DNA of 64,000 bases. Source: Saussurea involucrata (Eukaryota; Streptophyta; Magnoliopsida; Asterales; Asteraceae). Position numbers and translations under genes: made by a program. The DNA lies in assembly GCA_033807775.1 (NCBI GenBank), contig CM066327.1, positions 78,188,795-78,252,794 of the forward strand. The letters run 5' to 3'. A model generated the notes under the pieces. It was not told where the DNA came from. It ran no database searches and saw only the letters and a program-made list of their open reading frames with translations. Shown one piece after another: positions 24,515 through 36,386 of the stretch (position 1 is its first letter; every line of letters begins with the position of its first letter).

Positions 24515-25720
24515 CTTTCTTTCTTGATTCCCGCTCTTCCTTAACTTTGGGCAATATTTTCGGAAGTGACGGGCTGTTTACATTCAAAACAAGCCAGCCC
24601 TTGGATGGGACAATTTGCAATCTGGTGACCACTCTTTCCACATTTAAAACATTCCTTAGAAACCACCCGACACAGGCCAAAATGTTTGCTTCGACATTTT
24701 TTACACCAATTCGGTTCTCTTCAAGACTCGAAATGAGTATTCTTAACATAGGGTTTGGATTTCTGAGAAGATTCGGATCGACCTTCCCATTTTCTTTTCT
24801 CTCCCCCTTGTGCCTTTTCCTCTTTGTCTCTGGCATAAACTTCCTCGATTATCTTATCTTCTTTAATCGTTTTCCTCAGTGTCAAGGCTTTGGAATTCCG
24901 CACTCGTGACATCATATCAGCAGGTAAGCCCTTCAGGTAGGCTTTAATCTTCACTTTTTCAGTTGGAGCCACATGCCCCACTAGTTTTAGCTTTTCCAAG
25001 AATATTCAAGTATATTCTCTCACTCATTTTAAGCGTTCGGAATTCTTCTTCAATCCAATCCATTTCGTTCTCATTGCAGTACTCTTCTAGAATCTTTCTT
25101 TTGAATGACTCCCAAGTCATGGCAGCCAAAACTGGAGCCGTTATTGTCGATGTTACAATATTCCACCAGGTCAAAGCGTTTCCGCGTAACATCTGAGATC
25201 CAAACATGACCTTCGATTCTTCATCACACTCACACGCTCTAAAGGCTTGTTCCATTTCTCTAATCCAATTCATACAAGCAATTGGATTATCCGATCCAGC
25301 AAACTCCGGTGGCTTGCAGCTCAGAAACGTTTTATAAGAATAGATTTTCTCCATCCTTCTATTCACATTCTGCACCGGATTTACAGGTGGAGTTACCGTA
25401 CCAATACCCATCTCCGGTCTTCGTGACTCAACATTTCTACCATTTAATACTTTCATAAACATCTCTTGTTGCTGTGCCAATGCCGTATTCATAGCTCGCA
25501 TCATATTTTCCATCATTCTGGACTCCATAGTTGATTCCGTCGTCACCGGATTAGAGGTACCGGCATTCGTTCATTGTGCTTGACTTCCTCCTCCTCCCAT
25601 TAGAGGTGGCTTTGGTGGACTCTCATAAGTTCCAACCCTTTCGGGTTGTTTCTCCACCACCCATTCATTTACTGCCCTTTCTTCTGAAGAATTAGGAGAT
25701 CTGGTTGGTGTATTCACCAT
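24515..25720 (-). pseudogene. Gypsy gag with zinc knuckle
   Basis: The likely start is MVNTPTRSP at 25720. The frame 25546-24959 holds the gag core: FLSCKPPEFAGSDNPIACMN, MEQAFRACECDEE and WWNIVTSTI. After a shift, 24999-24721 continues (AYLKGLPADMMSRVRNSKA). The CCHC knuckle CFKCGKSGHQIANC is encoded near 24600-24660, followed by CFECKQP. Several frameshifts and a stop near 25550-25570 break the gene. The capsid/nucleocapsid role follows from family knowledge. Confidence 0.8.
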
Positions 25721-26070
25721 CGTATTATGTCGAAGCACAGAAGATAACCATAAGAAATGGCTATACACAATCCCAACACAAGAAACGTACTTTAACGTTT
25801 ATCAATCACCATAACAATATAAAACAAGTACGCTTACGTAACAATATATTCATAATAACAGTAGCTAATTGAGTTTATGAACATACTATACATAAGAATC
25901 CGCATTACCATCATCACAGTTCTTAATTCACGTATTTCCGTCAACTCTAAGACTGTCCCGTCTTAGTATTCCTACCCAATCTCACAAATCATAACTTAAT
26001 CATCTCAGCTTAAGTCTAAGAATCTCACGATCATACCTAGTTCACTTAAACTACAACTCTGATACCAAAC
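25721..26070 (-). promoter_or_regulatory. Gypsy leader and PBS
   Basis: Untranslated leader between gag and the 5' LTR. The PBS TGGTATCAGAG (complement of 26057-26067) lies 3 bases from the LTR end, indicating an initiator tRNA-Met primer. Confidence 0.82.
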
Positions 26071-28106
26071 TGAAACACCCAAAATCCACAACATTGTTAA
26101 ACCTTAAAACTTTTTAGAGTTTATCATAAATTCTTCCAAACAATAATACATAAATGGAGAATTAGTTCTGAAGGTTCACATATACAATAGCACTATCAAG
26201 TCAACCTACTAATCTAATCCTTAACACTAAGATCAGATTATACGGGTAGTCTAGGAAATTCATCAAAACATCTTCGTATACGCTAAGTTCTCCATCACAT
26301 CACCAAAAGTTGGATTCCGCTACCACTCGTCACTCATCCCTTAACAACTTCCCTGAACTAGTACCTGGTAAGAAAATTTAATTTGAAACGATTAGGCTTA
26401 CGCCTAGTGAGAACATCCAATTTTCAAATTAAAACTTTATAAGCTTTGAAAACCAATTGTAAACAAAGCATATAAACAAACCTGATTGTCATCTTTCTTA
26501 CCCTACACATAACATCTTTCGATGACGGAAATATACCTGATTCCATGAATATGACAAACACCACACCACGTAAGTCATAACATCATGTTCGAGAGCCTAC
26601 TACGAATCACCACGGATTCTAGATCATTGCTCACGTCCAAGAAATTACAATTATACCTTGCTTATTTCTTGGAATGGAAGTAGAATAGAAATTATACTTC
26701 GCCTATTCCTAATCTCCCAAATGAAAGTGGAAATATCAATTATATCTTGCCTATTTCACATTTTCACGTCACCGTACAAACGGGAATAGCAATCATCCCT
26801 TGCCCATTCCACATTTTCAAATATAAACGGGAATAACAATCATCCCCTGTCCATTCCACATTTATCAAATATAAACGGGAATAACAATCATCCCTTGCCC
26901 ATTCCACATTTATCAAATATAATGGGAATAGCAATCATCCCTTGCCCGTTCCACATTAATAAAATATAATGCTAGTGCCTATGGACCCATTACATTTACT
27001 AGCATACGTGCATATTACTTAAACACATAACATCTCGCATCATACTCTAAGTCGAGTTATATTTATATTTGTACTGTAAAAACCAAATATGCTTCGTAAT
27101 CATAAAATATTTTAACAGTACAACTTTACACGGAAATATAACATAAAACTTGTCCAGTACAATTAATCCGAAATCAAGTCCGGAATACAGTCCGGAATTC
27201 TATCCGGAAACTAAATCCAGAACATCTATCCGAAAATACCCGGAAAACAAAGTAATCTGGTACAATCCGGAAAAAGTATCCGGACTCAAAGTCCGGAACC
27301 ATCCGGGAATTACTCTGGTATCCCATCCGGAAACCATCCGATATCCGGAATCAATCCGGTATCCAATACAACCCATTCGGACACCTATCTAGAATCCGGA
27401 ACAATCCGGTATCCGTTAAAATCTTCCGGAAAATCGTCCGGAATCCGGAAGCATCCGGTATCCGAAAACATCCGAAAAACATTAGGAATCCAGAACAATC
27501 ATATTCCGGATTCATCCAATTTTTACCCAGTTCAATAATATTCTACCCAGAACTTCAAAAAATCAATTTGTATTCACTTTTCAAAGATACCATTTCAATT
27601 TCACATATATCAATTTCACATATATCAATTTCACATATGGGTATTATTAAGTAAAAACAAGCAGATGAGCTCACCTGATGAGAGTTCGAACTTAGTGTTT
27701 GCAATCCAAATTGATTCACCTTCAAACTTCGCACTAACTACTCAACGCCTAATCAAATCAACTTAATTTGATTATTGATTCTTAAAGAGATTGAATGAAC
27801 GATCATCAAATTCTTACCTGAACAACTTAGAACTCGAAAAACTTTCTCTGAAATGGAACCGACTTCAAAACATACAATCAAGATAAGTCCCAAATTCTCA
27901 GCCGACTCATTCTTTTTTATACAAAATTAACTTTCAACAATTGACAATTTCCACCCCCAAAGTTCATAATTCATAATTTTCTTAAACTTTGGGTCAATTA
28001 CACTTTCGACCCCTCAAATCTCAAATTTTGACATAACGCTTATATTAACCTCTTCTAATATTATAAACGTTCCCTCGTACAGAATATGAAATTTCGAGGT
28101 GTTACA
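26071..28106 (-). mobile_element. 5' LTR of the gypsy element (complete)
   Basis: 2036 bp. On its own strand it begins TGTAACACCTCG and ends GGGTGTTTCA. It carries the TCCGGA array (27155-27515). It also has four tandem ~60-bp units near 26750-26950, each with a GGGAATA(A/G)CAATCATCCC core and a CATTCCACATT tail. A splice-donor-like CAG|GTGAGC lies on the transcribed strand at about 27675. Confidence 0.88.
26750..26960. repeat. Tandem ~60-bp repeat in the gypsy LTR
   Basis: GGGAATARCAATCATCCC... CATTCCACATT recurs about four times. This part of the LTR is absent from the truncated partner at 5288. Confidence 0.75.
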
Positions 28107-28452
28107 CAGCCTGTGCCATATTCGGTTTTAAATCCGATGACAGAGTATTCTTCCAGTTTTGGTAGAGAGTTGAGTGGTTCTTTCAGCGGTGTACCAGAAT
28201 TGTTGTAGGAGATGGTGGTGTGCATGTGGTGCGATGGCCATTGCAGGGTAGAGAGGGTCATTTTTTGATGAAAGAAACTGCTTCAGCAAGATGAGGGCTA
28301 GGTTTCTTCTTGGGAAAATCCAGTAAGGCTAAATGGATGTTTGCAGCGATGGTGATCTGGTGCAGTTCACCCTTCATTTTCAAAGATTTGACCATTGTTG
28401 CAGGTCGAGCAGCAGTGGCAGTGTTGGTAGCATCAACATTTGTAGAGGCCAT
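28107..28452 (-). pseudogene. ORF3 N-terminal fragment of Copia element 3
   Basis: The minus-strand ATG at 28452-28450 begins MASTNVDATNTAT. LLDFPKKKPSPHLAEAVSFI matches LLEFPPRKQVSHLDDAVNFL of element 2. After a frame break near 28260 the homology continues (TEYGT block) until the gypsy LTR interrupts it at 28106. This fixes the gypsy insertion inside ORF3 of element 3. Confidence 0.8.
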
Positions 28453-29415
28453 TTCTGGACAAGTAACCAAAAGAAAGAGAATATGAAGAAACTTCTTAAA
28501 ATGGAAAAGTATTCCAAAACTAAGGGTTTTTGAGGATTTAAGGTTTTTACAGTTTCCTTTTTTGGGAAGAAAGTAAAATAAGGGTTTTCTAGTTTTGAAG
28601 ATAAAACTAGTGTAGAAAGATGGTTTTCCAGTTTCCTTTTGAGGAAAGAGATTCAGGAAAAACGTATGAAGTTTAAGTTTAAGATTTTTATTTTAAACTC
28701 AATAGAAATACTATATTTCAATTGGCCATAAAATCATGAAGAGGATGATTTTATGTTCAGAAAAATGTTTGGTTTGATCTTTTAAAACAAAAGAAGATGA
28801 TCAAAACAAGTTTTGAAGATTAAGAGTAAAAAAATATGAAAATGTGAACCTGTTTGGTTGAAGATTTGAAGATTCGAGTAGCAGGTTTCAAACTTTTCAA
28901 GAACACAAAATGCTTAGGGAATTCTTTCTTGCTTAGAGAGAGTCTAGTGCACGTAAAAAGTAAAAATATAAACTTAGAGGGTTTATATAGTGAGAGTAGA
29001 GAGAGAAAGTGATGAGCGGGAAAAGCACTCATCATGACACGTGACACGTCCCACGAAGCTTATTGGACAAGAATTCGAAACGGACGAACGTGTCAGACAA
29101 AAAGTCGTGCCATGGATTATCCATTTGATGATGTCAAAGTCAGAAACTGTCTTTTCATTTCTAAGATGTCTCTGAAGGTTTTGAAAACATCAGAGATGAT
29201 TTTGTGTAATGAAGAATCACTACGTAGAAATATCAGTGATGAGTTTTGTATTTCAAAAGAATCATTGAATGAAGAAATATCAGTGATCAAATTATTTTTG
29301 AAAAACAACTTACTGTTGTAAACTTCAGTGATTAGGAATAGAAAAACATACCTTGGTATCATTGAACATTTTTTTCAGAGATTAGATGATAAATAAGGAG
29401 ATAGAAATTCTTTTA
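28453..29415 (-). promoter_or_regulatory. Pol-ORF3 spacer with candidate promoter and 5'UTR intron (element 3)
   Basis: On the minus strand a CTCTCTCTACTCTC patch precedes TATATAAA (complement of 28982-28989), 537 nt before the ORF3 ATG. Candidate 5'UTR intron: donor CAG|GTTCAC at 28850/28849, acceptor TTGTCCAG two bases before the ATG (395 nt). The arrangement parallels element 2 although the sequences have diverged. Confidence 0.6.
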
Positions 29416-29641
29416 TCACTGACATAATGCATAACCACTGAAAAAATACTCTTCAAGGTTCAGCATGCCAAGCTCACTAATGAGAAAGTTGAATCTTGTA
29501 TCATCAAGAGATTTGGTAAAAAGATCAGCTAACTGAAATCCAGTAGGGATAAAGTGAAGTTCTATATCACCATTCATTACATGATCTCTTATAAAATGAT
29601 ATATGATCTCGATGTGTTTTGGATAGATGAAGGTCATAGTC
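29416..29641 (-). pseudogene. RNase H C terminus of Copia element 3 (split by element 2)
   Basis: The minus frame holds HFIRDHVMNGDIELHFIP, LADLFTKSLDDTRF and LISELGMLNLEE, the last part of Copia RNase H. It is cut at 29641, where element 2 inserted. The matching upstream part is at 42645 onward. Confidence 0.85.
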
Positions 29642-30606
29642 TGTTGATCCAAACCCTCAGTGATTTGATAATGACCCTATCTTAAATACTTAGTGAAAAT
29701 TGTAAGTAAACAATATGTATCAGAGTTTCACTATCGCTGATAAGTACTAAGATCTTACAGTACTGCTGATAGGAACTCTCGCACTTTTAGATTAAACATT
29801 CAGCGAACACTGTTCACCATATCGCTGAGTCTGTTCAGTCCTTATGGTGATCGCTGATAAGTTAGTTGTTTACTTATGATCCCTGAAGACAAGATTCACG
29901 TCAACAAAGGTTCTACGCTGAAGTCGAAGATCAAGCTCAAGAACCAGCGACAAGTCTCCTAATGAACTGATGCGGATCAGCGAAGACTCAGATTTGTCCA
30001 CTCAACGTGAAGTATCAAGTACAAGACTTCAGCTATCGCTGAACTTTATCATCTGCTGAATAGTAAATGATAATCGCTGAATCAACGAAAGCTGATCATG
30101 AAGTCCTCCGTACAAAGTACTTTTGTCTTAACCTCCCTTGCACGCCACCGTACGAAATGTCAGAAAAGAACCTCCGAAAATCTGAAATCGTACAACCACT
30201 CTGATACTACAATGTTCATTCATGCGGCTACTAAGGTTGTCAACAAAGGTCAATGACATGCAACCAATCCGCTGATGACACGTGTAAAGTGTATACTAAA
30301 TTGCATTAAATGCATGCAGTATATAAAGAGATGAACTCACTTCATTTGAAGTAACTTGCTAACTCTGGACAAGTTCAAATCTCTCAAGATAGGATTTTAT
30401 TAGTAATCTCCTTATCTTTCTTAGTGCAAGAAAACCTTAGTGTTCCAACTTGTTTAGATTTAGGTTTATCCTTAATCTTGTTTCCGCAACAAGCTGTAAA
30501 TTGTTAATGATTTATCAATAAACAATTTAGAAAAGTAAAATAGTGTGTTTGTATTCAACCCCCCCCCCCCCTTCTACAAACTTGTTTAAGCCTTTCGGGA
30601 CCAACA
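29642..30606 (+). mobile_element. 5' LTR of Copia element 2
   Basis: 965 bp, TGTTGATCC...CCAACA, with TATATAAAGAG at about 30321, a 13-base C run near the end, and nine CGCTGA/CAGCG sites in its first ~480 bp. Confidence 0.93.
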
Positions 30607-30608
30607 AG

Positions 30609-30620
30609 TGGTATCAGAGC
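30609..30620 (+). promoter_or_regulatory. Primer binding site of Copia element 2
   Basis: TGGTATCAGAGC, two bases after the 5' LTR; initiator tRNA-Met type. Confidence 0.93.
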
Positions 30621-30686
30621 AGATTTGTTTAATCTCATAAACAAGATCTAATCTAAGATATTTCTCTTCCTTGCTATTATCTGAAA

Positions 30687-33095
30687 ATGGCCAACTCAAA
30701 CACAAACACTCACTATATCGACAATGGTTCTCTTGCAAAACCCCCTAGATTTTCCAGAGACAAGTTCAACTTATGGAAAAATAGGATGACACTCTTCTTA
30801 GAAGGTGTAGACCCTACTATACCTTACTATCTTGAAAACGGTCCACACATCCCTGTAACGATTGATCCTGCCGTTCCAGCCACTGCAACTAGAGCTGCTA
30901 TTCCAGAAAGGCTGATTCCAAAGGAAATCCATCATTGGACCGATGAAGACAAGAAGAAAGTGGCTATAGATACAAAAGCCAGATCCATACTATCCATGGC
31001 CCTTCCTGACGAAGTCTACCATTCCGTCATGAACCTGAAATCCTCAAAAGCCATGTGGGACACAATATGTGTTCAGTATGAAGGAACGTCTGAAGTCCAG
31101 GATTCAAGAAAGATCAACCTGGTAAGACAATACGAAAGTTTCATCTCTGGTAAGAATGAAACTCTCTCTGAAGTACATCAACGTTTTAATTGCTTAATTA
31201 TAGATCTTAAAACGGTTGGTAAGGAATATTCTAACTTTGAAGTTCTGACAAAGTTTTTAGAATGTTTACCTGAAAGCTGGGACAATTATTCCATGTGTCT
31301 GAAGCTGTCAAAAGATCTAAGATCAATGACACTTGCTACCTTATATGGCACATTGCTGAATCATGAGCAATCTAGCCATCTTAAGAAGAATCTTGTAAAA
31401 GATTCCAAAAGCACCCCTGTTGCTTTAATCTCAGAGGAACCTTCTACTCAGCGACCCGTGGTCACTATCACTGAGTTAGAAAGTAACTCTGAAAGATCAT
31501 CAGATTCTGATTCTTCAGATGATGAATCCTTGGCTCTCCTAACTAAAAAGTTCAGGAGATTCGCCAAGAAGAAAATGTTTAGAAAGAACAAAACTCTTTC
31601 TATAGCTGACAAGCCTAAGTCATCAGCTTTTGTTGATAAGGCTACTGCTACTTGTTTTAACTGCGAAAAGACAGGTCATTTCGCTAACGAGTGCAGGTCA
31701 AAGAAAATCATGAGACCTTCAGCCTTTACAAAGAAATCCTTTGTTCCAAGGAATAAAGACGACAAATACTTAAAGCTGAAGGAGAAGTATGCAAAGCTGA
31801 AAAGCTTTAAGAAGAAGGGAAAAGGCCTAATAGCTGACTATGATTGGGCTGCTTCTGATGAAGAAGCCTCATCATCTGATTCTGAAGATGATGAAGCAAA
31901 TCAATGTCTCATGGCCAAGATTGAAGAAGAGGAAGAAAGTTCAAACATCCCCTCCACTTCAACATCTGCCATTCAGGTATCACCCTCCTTCTTTACCAAT
32001 ATTGTAAATATTGATGAAGCTGATAGTCTCCGTAAAATCGAACTACTGACTAGAAGCTTATACGAAGCCATGAACGGCAAAGCTGTGGTTGAAAACCAAA
32101 ATCTTGATCTCGCTGAAAAGCTTAAAAATTGCCACCTTCAAATAGAAAAGCTTTCTAAATTTGAAGAAGATTTTAAAGATCAAGTCCATTTAAATCAGCT
32201 AGTCAAAATTGAACGAGCGGAAGCTATCGCTGCATTAAAAGCTGAACAAGCTACTGTTGAAGGATGGTGTAATTCTTCAACAAAGATCACTGAGATAATT
32301 AAGGCTCAGATTCCTCTGAGTGATAAACGTGGTCTGGGTTATAAATATGATACTCCAATACCAACCACTGAACGTTCAATGCTTAAATTTGGAACGTTCG
32401 TATCCTCAGTAGCTGACACTTCTTCATCTCAGTACTCCTCGTCGATTACACCAATCCCTGAGGAAACTCCTACCTCCTCAAAAGGTAAGGAGAAAATGGT
32501 TTATTCAAAACCTACCTCTGTCTCTAAAGATAAAGGTAAAGGAATTGTAATTTATCAAAATCCTCAGAAGGGTACTTTAGTACCTAAGCTGAATGCTTCC
32601 AAAGCCTTAGTGATTCATTCACCTGGTTCTAGAAATCAGACCTCTGGATCAGTTCAGCGACCTACTCCTAGACTCAGAGTAGATATCCTTGGTAAGAAAT
32701 CTGAAGAACTAAATGTTCGTCCTATTTCAAAAACCAATAGTGTACTTGGTGCTGGCACTTCTAATTCCAAATTAAAAGCTCAGCACACAAGTGGTCCTAG
32801 AACTAATTTTAGTTATAGGAAATGTTATCACTGTGGACTTACCGATCATATTGCAAGTAAGTGTCCCACAGCCACCAAAGCTGATAAGATAGCTAAGGTG
32901 AAGATAGCACCAAAGAAGACCAAACCAGTTGCAAGTCAGGTCAAGGTGACTCCTACCGCTGAGGTCAAGAAATTGACCAAAGTGAAGAAAGACAAAGCTG
33001 AATCTTCAAATGCTGCGAAGACTGCTGAACCCATTCCAACCACTTCCACTGACAAACGCGTATACATGGTGAAGTGGGTACCTAAGCAAAACTAA
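30687..33095 (+). CDS. Copia gag polyprotein (element 2)
   Basis: An open 802-residue frame. The N-terminal DUF4219/UBN2-type region (LAKPPRFSRDKFNLWKNRM, residues ~12-230) is the capsid-like part. A first CCHC knuckle, CFNCEKTGHFANEC, is near residue 325. An acidic Ser-rich stretch and a coiled-coil segment (~450-530) follow, then a second CCHC, CYHCGLTDHIASKC, near residue 712. The protein ends VKWVPKQN and TAA. It should form the particle and bind RNA. Two knuckles nearly 400 residues apart make it long for a Copia gag. The start matches the element 1 start. Pol follows in the same frame after the single TAA. Confidence 0.93.
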   Translation: MANSNTNTHYIDNGSLAKPPRFSRDKFNLWKNRMTLFLEGVDPTIPYYLENGPHIPVTIDPAVPATATRAAIPERLIPKEIHHWTDEDKKKVAIDTKARSILSMALPDEVYHSVMNLKSSKAMWDTICVQYEGTSEVQDSRKINLVRQYESFISGKNETLSEVHQRFNCLIIDLKTVGKEYSNFEVLTKFLECLPESWDNYSMCLKLSKDLRSMTLATLYGTLLNHEQSSHLKKNLVKDSKSTPVALISEEPSTQRPVVTITELESNSERSSDSDSSDDESLALLTKKFRRFAKKKMFRKNKTLSIADKPKSSAFVDKATATCFNCEKTGHFANECRSKKIMRPSAFTKKSFVPRNKDDKYLKLKEKYAKLKSFKKKGKGLIADYDWAASDEEASSSDSEDDEANQCLMAKIEEEEESSNIPSTSTSAIQVSPSFFTNIVNIDEADSLRKIELLTRSLYEAMNGKAVVENQNLDLAEKLKNCHLQIEKLSKFEEDFKDQVHLNQLVKIERAEAIAALKAEQATVEGWCNSSTKITEIIKAQIPLSDKRGLGYKYDTPIPTTERSMLKFGTFVSSVADTSSSQYSSSITPIPEETPTSSKGKEKMVYSKPTSVSKDKGKGIVIYQNPQKGTLVPKLNASKALVIHSPGSRNQTSGSVQRPTPRLRVDILGKKSEELNVRPISKTNSVLGAGTSNSKLKAQHTSGPRTNFSYRKCYHCGLTDHIASKCPTATKADKIAKVKIAPKKTKPVASQVKVTPTAEVKKLTKVKKDKAESSNAAKTAEPIPTTSTDKRVYMVKWVPKQN

Positions 33096-33114
33096 TCTTC
33101 CTTTGTATTGCAGG
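33088..33114 (+). promoter_or_regulatory. Gag-pol boundary: stop codon overlapping a 3' splice-site-like signal
   Basis: The gag TAA lies inside CTAATCTTCCTTTGTATTGCAG|GTT split as a branch-like CTAAT, a pyrimidine tract and an AG. Element 1 keeps the same layout (11424-11449) but is one base shorter between the stop and the AG, so the reading frames relate differently. Confidence 0.5.
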
Positions 33115-36100
33115 TTAAGAAGGGTATCTGGTATCTCGATAGCGGATGCTCTAGACACATGACTGGAAAGAAAAGCCTGCTCGCTGAATACAAGGAAGAG
33201 AAGGGTCCCTCTGTGACTTTCGGTGGAAATGGAAAAGGACACACCCGAGGGTATGGTGTACTTTCAAATGGTACAACATCCTTCAGAAGAGTCGCATATG
33301 TTGAAGGGCTGAAGCATAATCTTCTGAGCATCAGTCAGCTTTGCGACATGGATAACAAAGTGATTTTCACCAAGGAATCCTGCTTTGTCTCTGACAAAAA
33401 GGAGAAGATAGCTCTCAGCGGTTATCGTTTGGAAAATGTTTACGTTATAAACATGGACTCAACAACCACTGAGAACTCCTGTTTCTTCTCAAAGGCATCT
33501 TCTGATGTCAACTGGCTATGGCACAAGAGGCTTTCACATCTCAACTTCAAGACACTGAATACTCTTTCATCCAAAGAGTTAGTCACTGGTCTACCTCAAC
33601 ATTCATACGCCAAAGAATCCTTATGTTCAGCGTGTGAAAAAGGGAAGCAGACCAAGGCAAGCTTTAAGTCCAAGCAAGTTTCCTCAGTGTCATCTCCTCT
33701 TCAACTACTCCATATGGATTTGTTTGGCCCCGTTAACAAACAATCCATCGCTGGAAAGAAATATACGCTGGTCATAGTTGATGAATTCTCTCGTTATACA
33801 TGGGTGATGTTTCTCCGTTCTAAGAGTGACACCCCTGAAGAACTCATCACCTTTGTTCGGAAGATGGAAACTCTGAACAATATGACTGTTCGCTCAATAA
33901 GGAGTGATCATGGAACTGAATTCAAAAACAGTTCTCTTGATTCCTTCCTTGAGAGCAAGGGTATTTCTCACAACTTTTCGTCAGTGAGAACACCACAACA
34001 AAACGGAGTCGCTGAAAGAAGAAATAGAACAATTATTGAAGCTGCACGTTCAATGCTCAGCGATTCTCACCTGCCTACTCAGTTTTGGGCAGAAGCTGTT
34101 AACACGGCTTGTTTTACGCAAAACAGGTCGCTGATAGTCAAAAGATTCAAAAAGACAGCCTATGAACTTTTTCATGGGAGAAAGCCTTCAATCAGCTTTC
34201 TTCACATCTTTGGTTGTCAGTGTTTCATACTGAACAACAGAGATGCCCTTTGAAAGTTTGATCCTAAGGCTGGTGATGGAATCTTTCTTGGATACTCCTC
34301 AGTTTCCAAAGCCTTCAGAGTCTTCAACCGAAGAAGACAAACTGTAGAAGAAACTATTCACGTCACGTTTGACGAATCCCGTTCAGCGAACTCTAAACCG
34401 AACGCTGATACAGAAGAACTGAATCAATGGATGTTTTCTCATCTTGGTGATTCAGAAGATGTTCCCACTACTCATACTCATACAACTGAAAATGATGGTC
34501 CTACTATCATTCCCAATATGCAGAATAGTGAAGCTGAAACATCTTGGGTCTCAGCTGTTCCTATAAATACTATACCCGCAGTTGATCCAAATGTCTCAGA
34601 AATTCCATCTATTTCTCAGCAATCAGTGAATGAAGTGACAAATGCAAGCATTCCTCTCTTAGCTGATTATCCAGAAGTAGCTGAAGCCTCATCTTCAGTT
34701 TCTCCAGTTCAGACTGAGTCAGCGACGCATGCTCCGGCTCAGCGATGGACTGTAAATCACCCAATCGATCAAATTCTTGGTGATCCCAACGCTGGTATTC
34801 AGACTCGTAGAAGTGCAGGTAATATTTGTTTATTTGTTAACTTTATTTCTCTAACTGAACCAAAGAAAATAGATGATGCCCTCAGAGATCCAAACTGGGT
34901 CAGCGCTATGCAAGAAGAGCTGACTGAATTCGAAAGAAACAAAGTTTGGAAACTTGTTCGGAGACCAACTGACAAAACAGTGATAGGCACTAAGTGGGTC
35001 TATCGAAACAAGTTGGACGAACATGGTACTGTAACTCGCAACAAAGCTCGTCTTGTTGCTCAGGGATACAGACAAGAGGAAGGTATAGATTATGACGAAA
35101 CCTTTGCTCCTGTAGCAAGACTTGAATCTATTCGTCTTTTCTTAGCATATGCTGTACACAAAAACTTCACTGTACATCAAATGGATGTTAAGTCAGCGTT
35201 TCTAAATGGAAAGCTGAATGAAGAAGTTTATGTGGAACAACCTCCAGGATTCTCAGATCCTAAGCGTCCAGGTTATGTTTATAAGCTGGATAAGGCACTT
35301 TATGGCTTGAAGCAAGCTCCTCGTGCATGGTATGACACTCTTTCTACTTATCTCCACCTTGAAAAATTTGAGAGAGGTAAGATTGACAAAACTTTGTTTT
35401 TTAGAAAAATAAAAGGTCATATCATTTTAGTTCAAATATATGTTGATGACATTATATTTGGTTCTACTAACCCTGAGCTTTGTACTCGTTTCGCTGATAG
35501 AATGAAAGATGAGTATAAAATGAGTATGATGGGTGAACTAACATATTTCCTTGGTCTTCAGATTAAGCAAACTGAAAAAGGAACTTTTATAAATCAGGGA
35601 AAGTATGTTAAAGATATGCTAAAAAAATTCGACTTAACTGAAAGTTCAGCTATGAAAACCCCTATGGCACCACCGCTGATACTTGATAAGGACACAAAGG
35701 GTGTTCCTGTCAATGTCACGCTGTACCGTGGGATGATTGGCTCACTACTGTATCTTACAGCTAGCCGACCCGATATTATGTTTGCAACATGTCTGTGCGC
35801 ACGATATCAAGCTGAACCTAAGATATCTCATATGAAAGCTGTAAAGCGAATCTTTCGATATCTTAAGGGTACAGCGAATCTAGGTTTTTGGTATCCCAAA
35901 GATTCAGGATTCGATCTAACCGCCTATTCAGACAGTGATTTTGCAGGTTGCAAAATGGATAGGAAAAGCACCACAGGAGGATGTCAGCTCTTGGGTGGAA
36001 AGCTGGTAAGTTGGACAAGTAAGAAGCAAAACTCGGTGTCCACTTCCACAGCTGAAGCTGAGTATGTAGCCGCTGGAAGCTGCTGTTCTCAAGTCTTGTG

Positions 36101-36386
36101 GATGAGAAATCAACTACTAGACTATGATCTTCAGCTCTCCAAAATTCCAATCTATTGCGACAGCACAAGTGCCATCGCTATAGCAAACAATCCAGTGCTA
36201 CACTCAAAGACAAAACACATAGAAATCAGATATCATTTTATCAGAGATCATGTGATGAATGGTGATATAGAACTTCATTTTATCCCAACTGATTATCAGT
36301 TAGCTGATTTGTTTACCAAACCTCTTGATGAGACAAGATTCAACTTTCTCATCAGCGAGCTTGGAATGCTGAACTTTGAAGGATAA
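33108..36386 (+). pseudogene. Copia pol polyprotein (element 2), single nonsense codon
   Basis: One frame covers protease (WYLDSGCSRHMTG, residues ~7-20), the HHCC region (WLWHKRLSHLNF; CSACEKGK), integrase (HMDLFGP, RSDHGTEFK and PQQNGVAERRNR carry D, D, E), then RT (RLVAQGYRQEEGIDYDETFAP, QMDVKSAFLNGK, YVDDIIFGSTN) and RNase H (AYSDSDFAG, STAEAEYVA, CDSTSAIAI, LADLFTKPLDETRF). The only break is TGA at 34251-34253, where element 1 has GGA (one G-to-T change), just after the integrase core. The second part (34254-36386) stays in frame. As sequenced, protease-integrase and RT-RNase H cannot be made as one chain without readthrough. Confidence 0.93.

Larger units (their letters stand above)
5288..28106 (-). 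mobile_element. Ty3-gypsy chromovirus (Tekay/Del-like), interrupted by Copia element 1
   Basis: Order on the minus strand: 5' LTR 26071-28106, PBS, gag, protease-RT-RNase H, [Copia element 1 inserted at 8004-22678], integrase with a chromodomain-like tail, PPT, and a truncated 3' LTR 5288-6407. The coding region has frameshifts and stops throughout. The intact 5' LTR ends TGTAACACC...GGTGTTTCA on its own strand. The 3' LTR lacks its distal ~880 bp, so no TSD can be tested. The right flank (28107 onward) is the accessory ORF of Copia element 3, so the gypsy landed in that element. Confidence 0.85.

Noticed and set aside
33060..33114. A short intron removing the gag stop codon
   Set aside because: GT sites close enough would give an intron of 54 nt or less, below usual plant size; a longer intron with a distant donor is not excluded.
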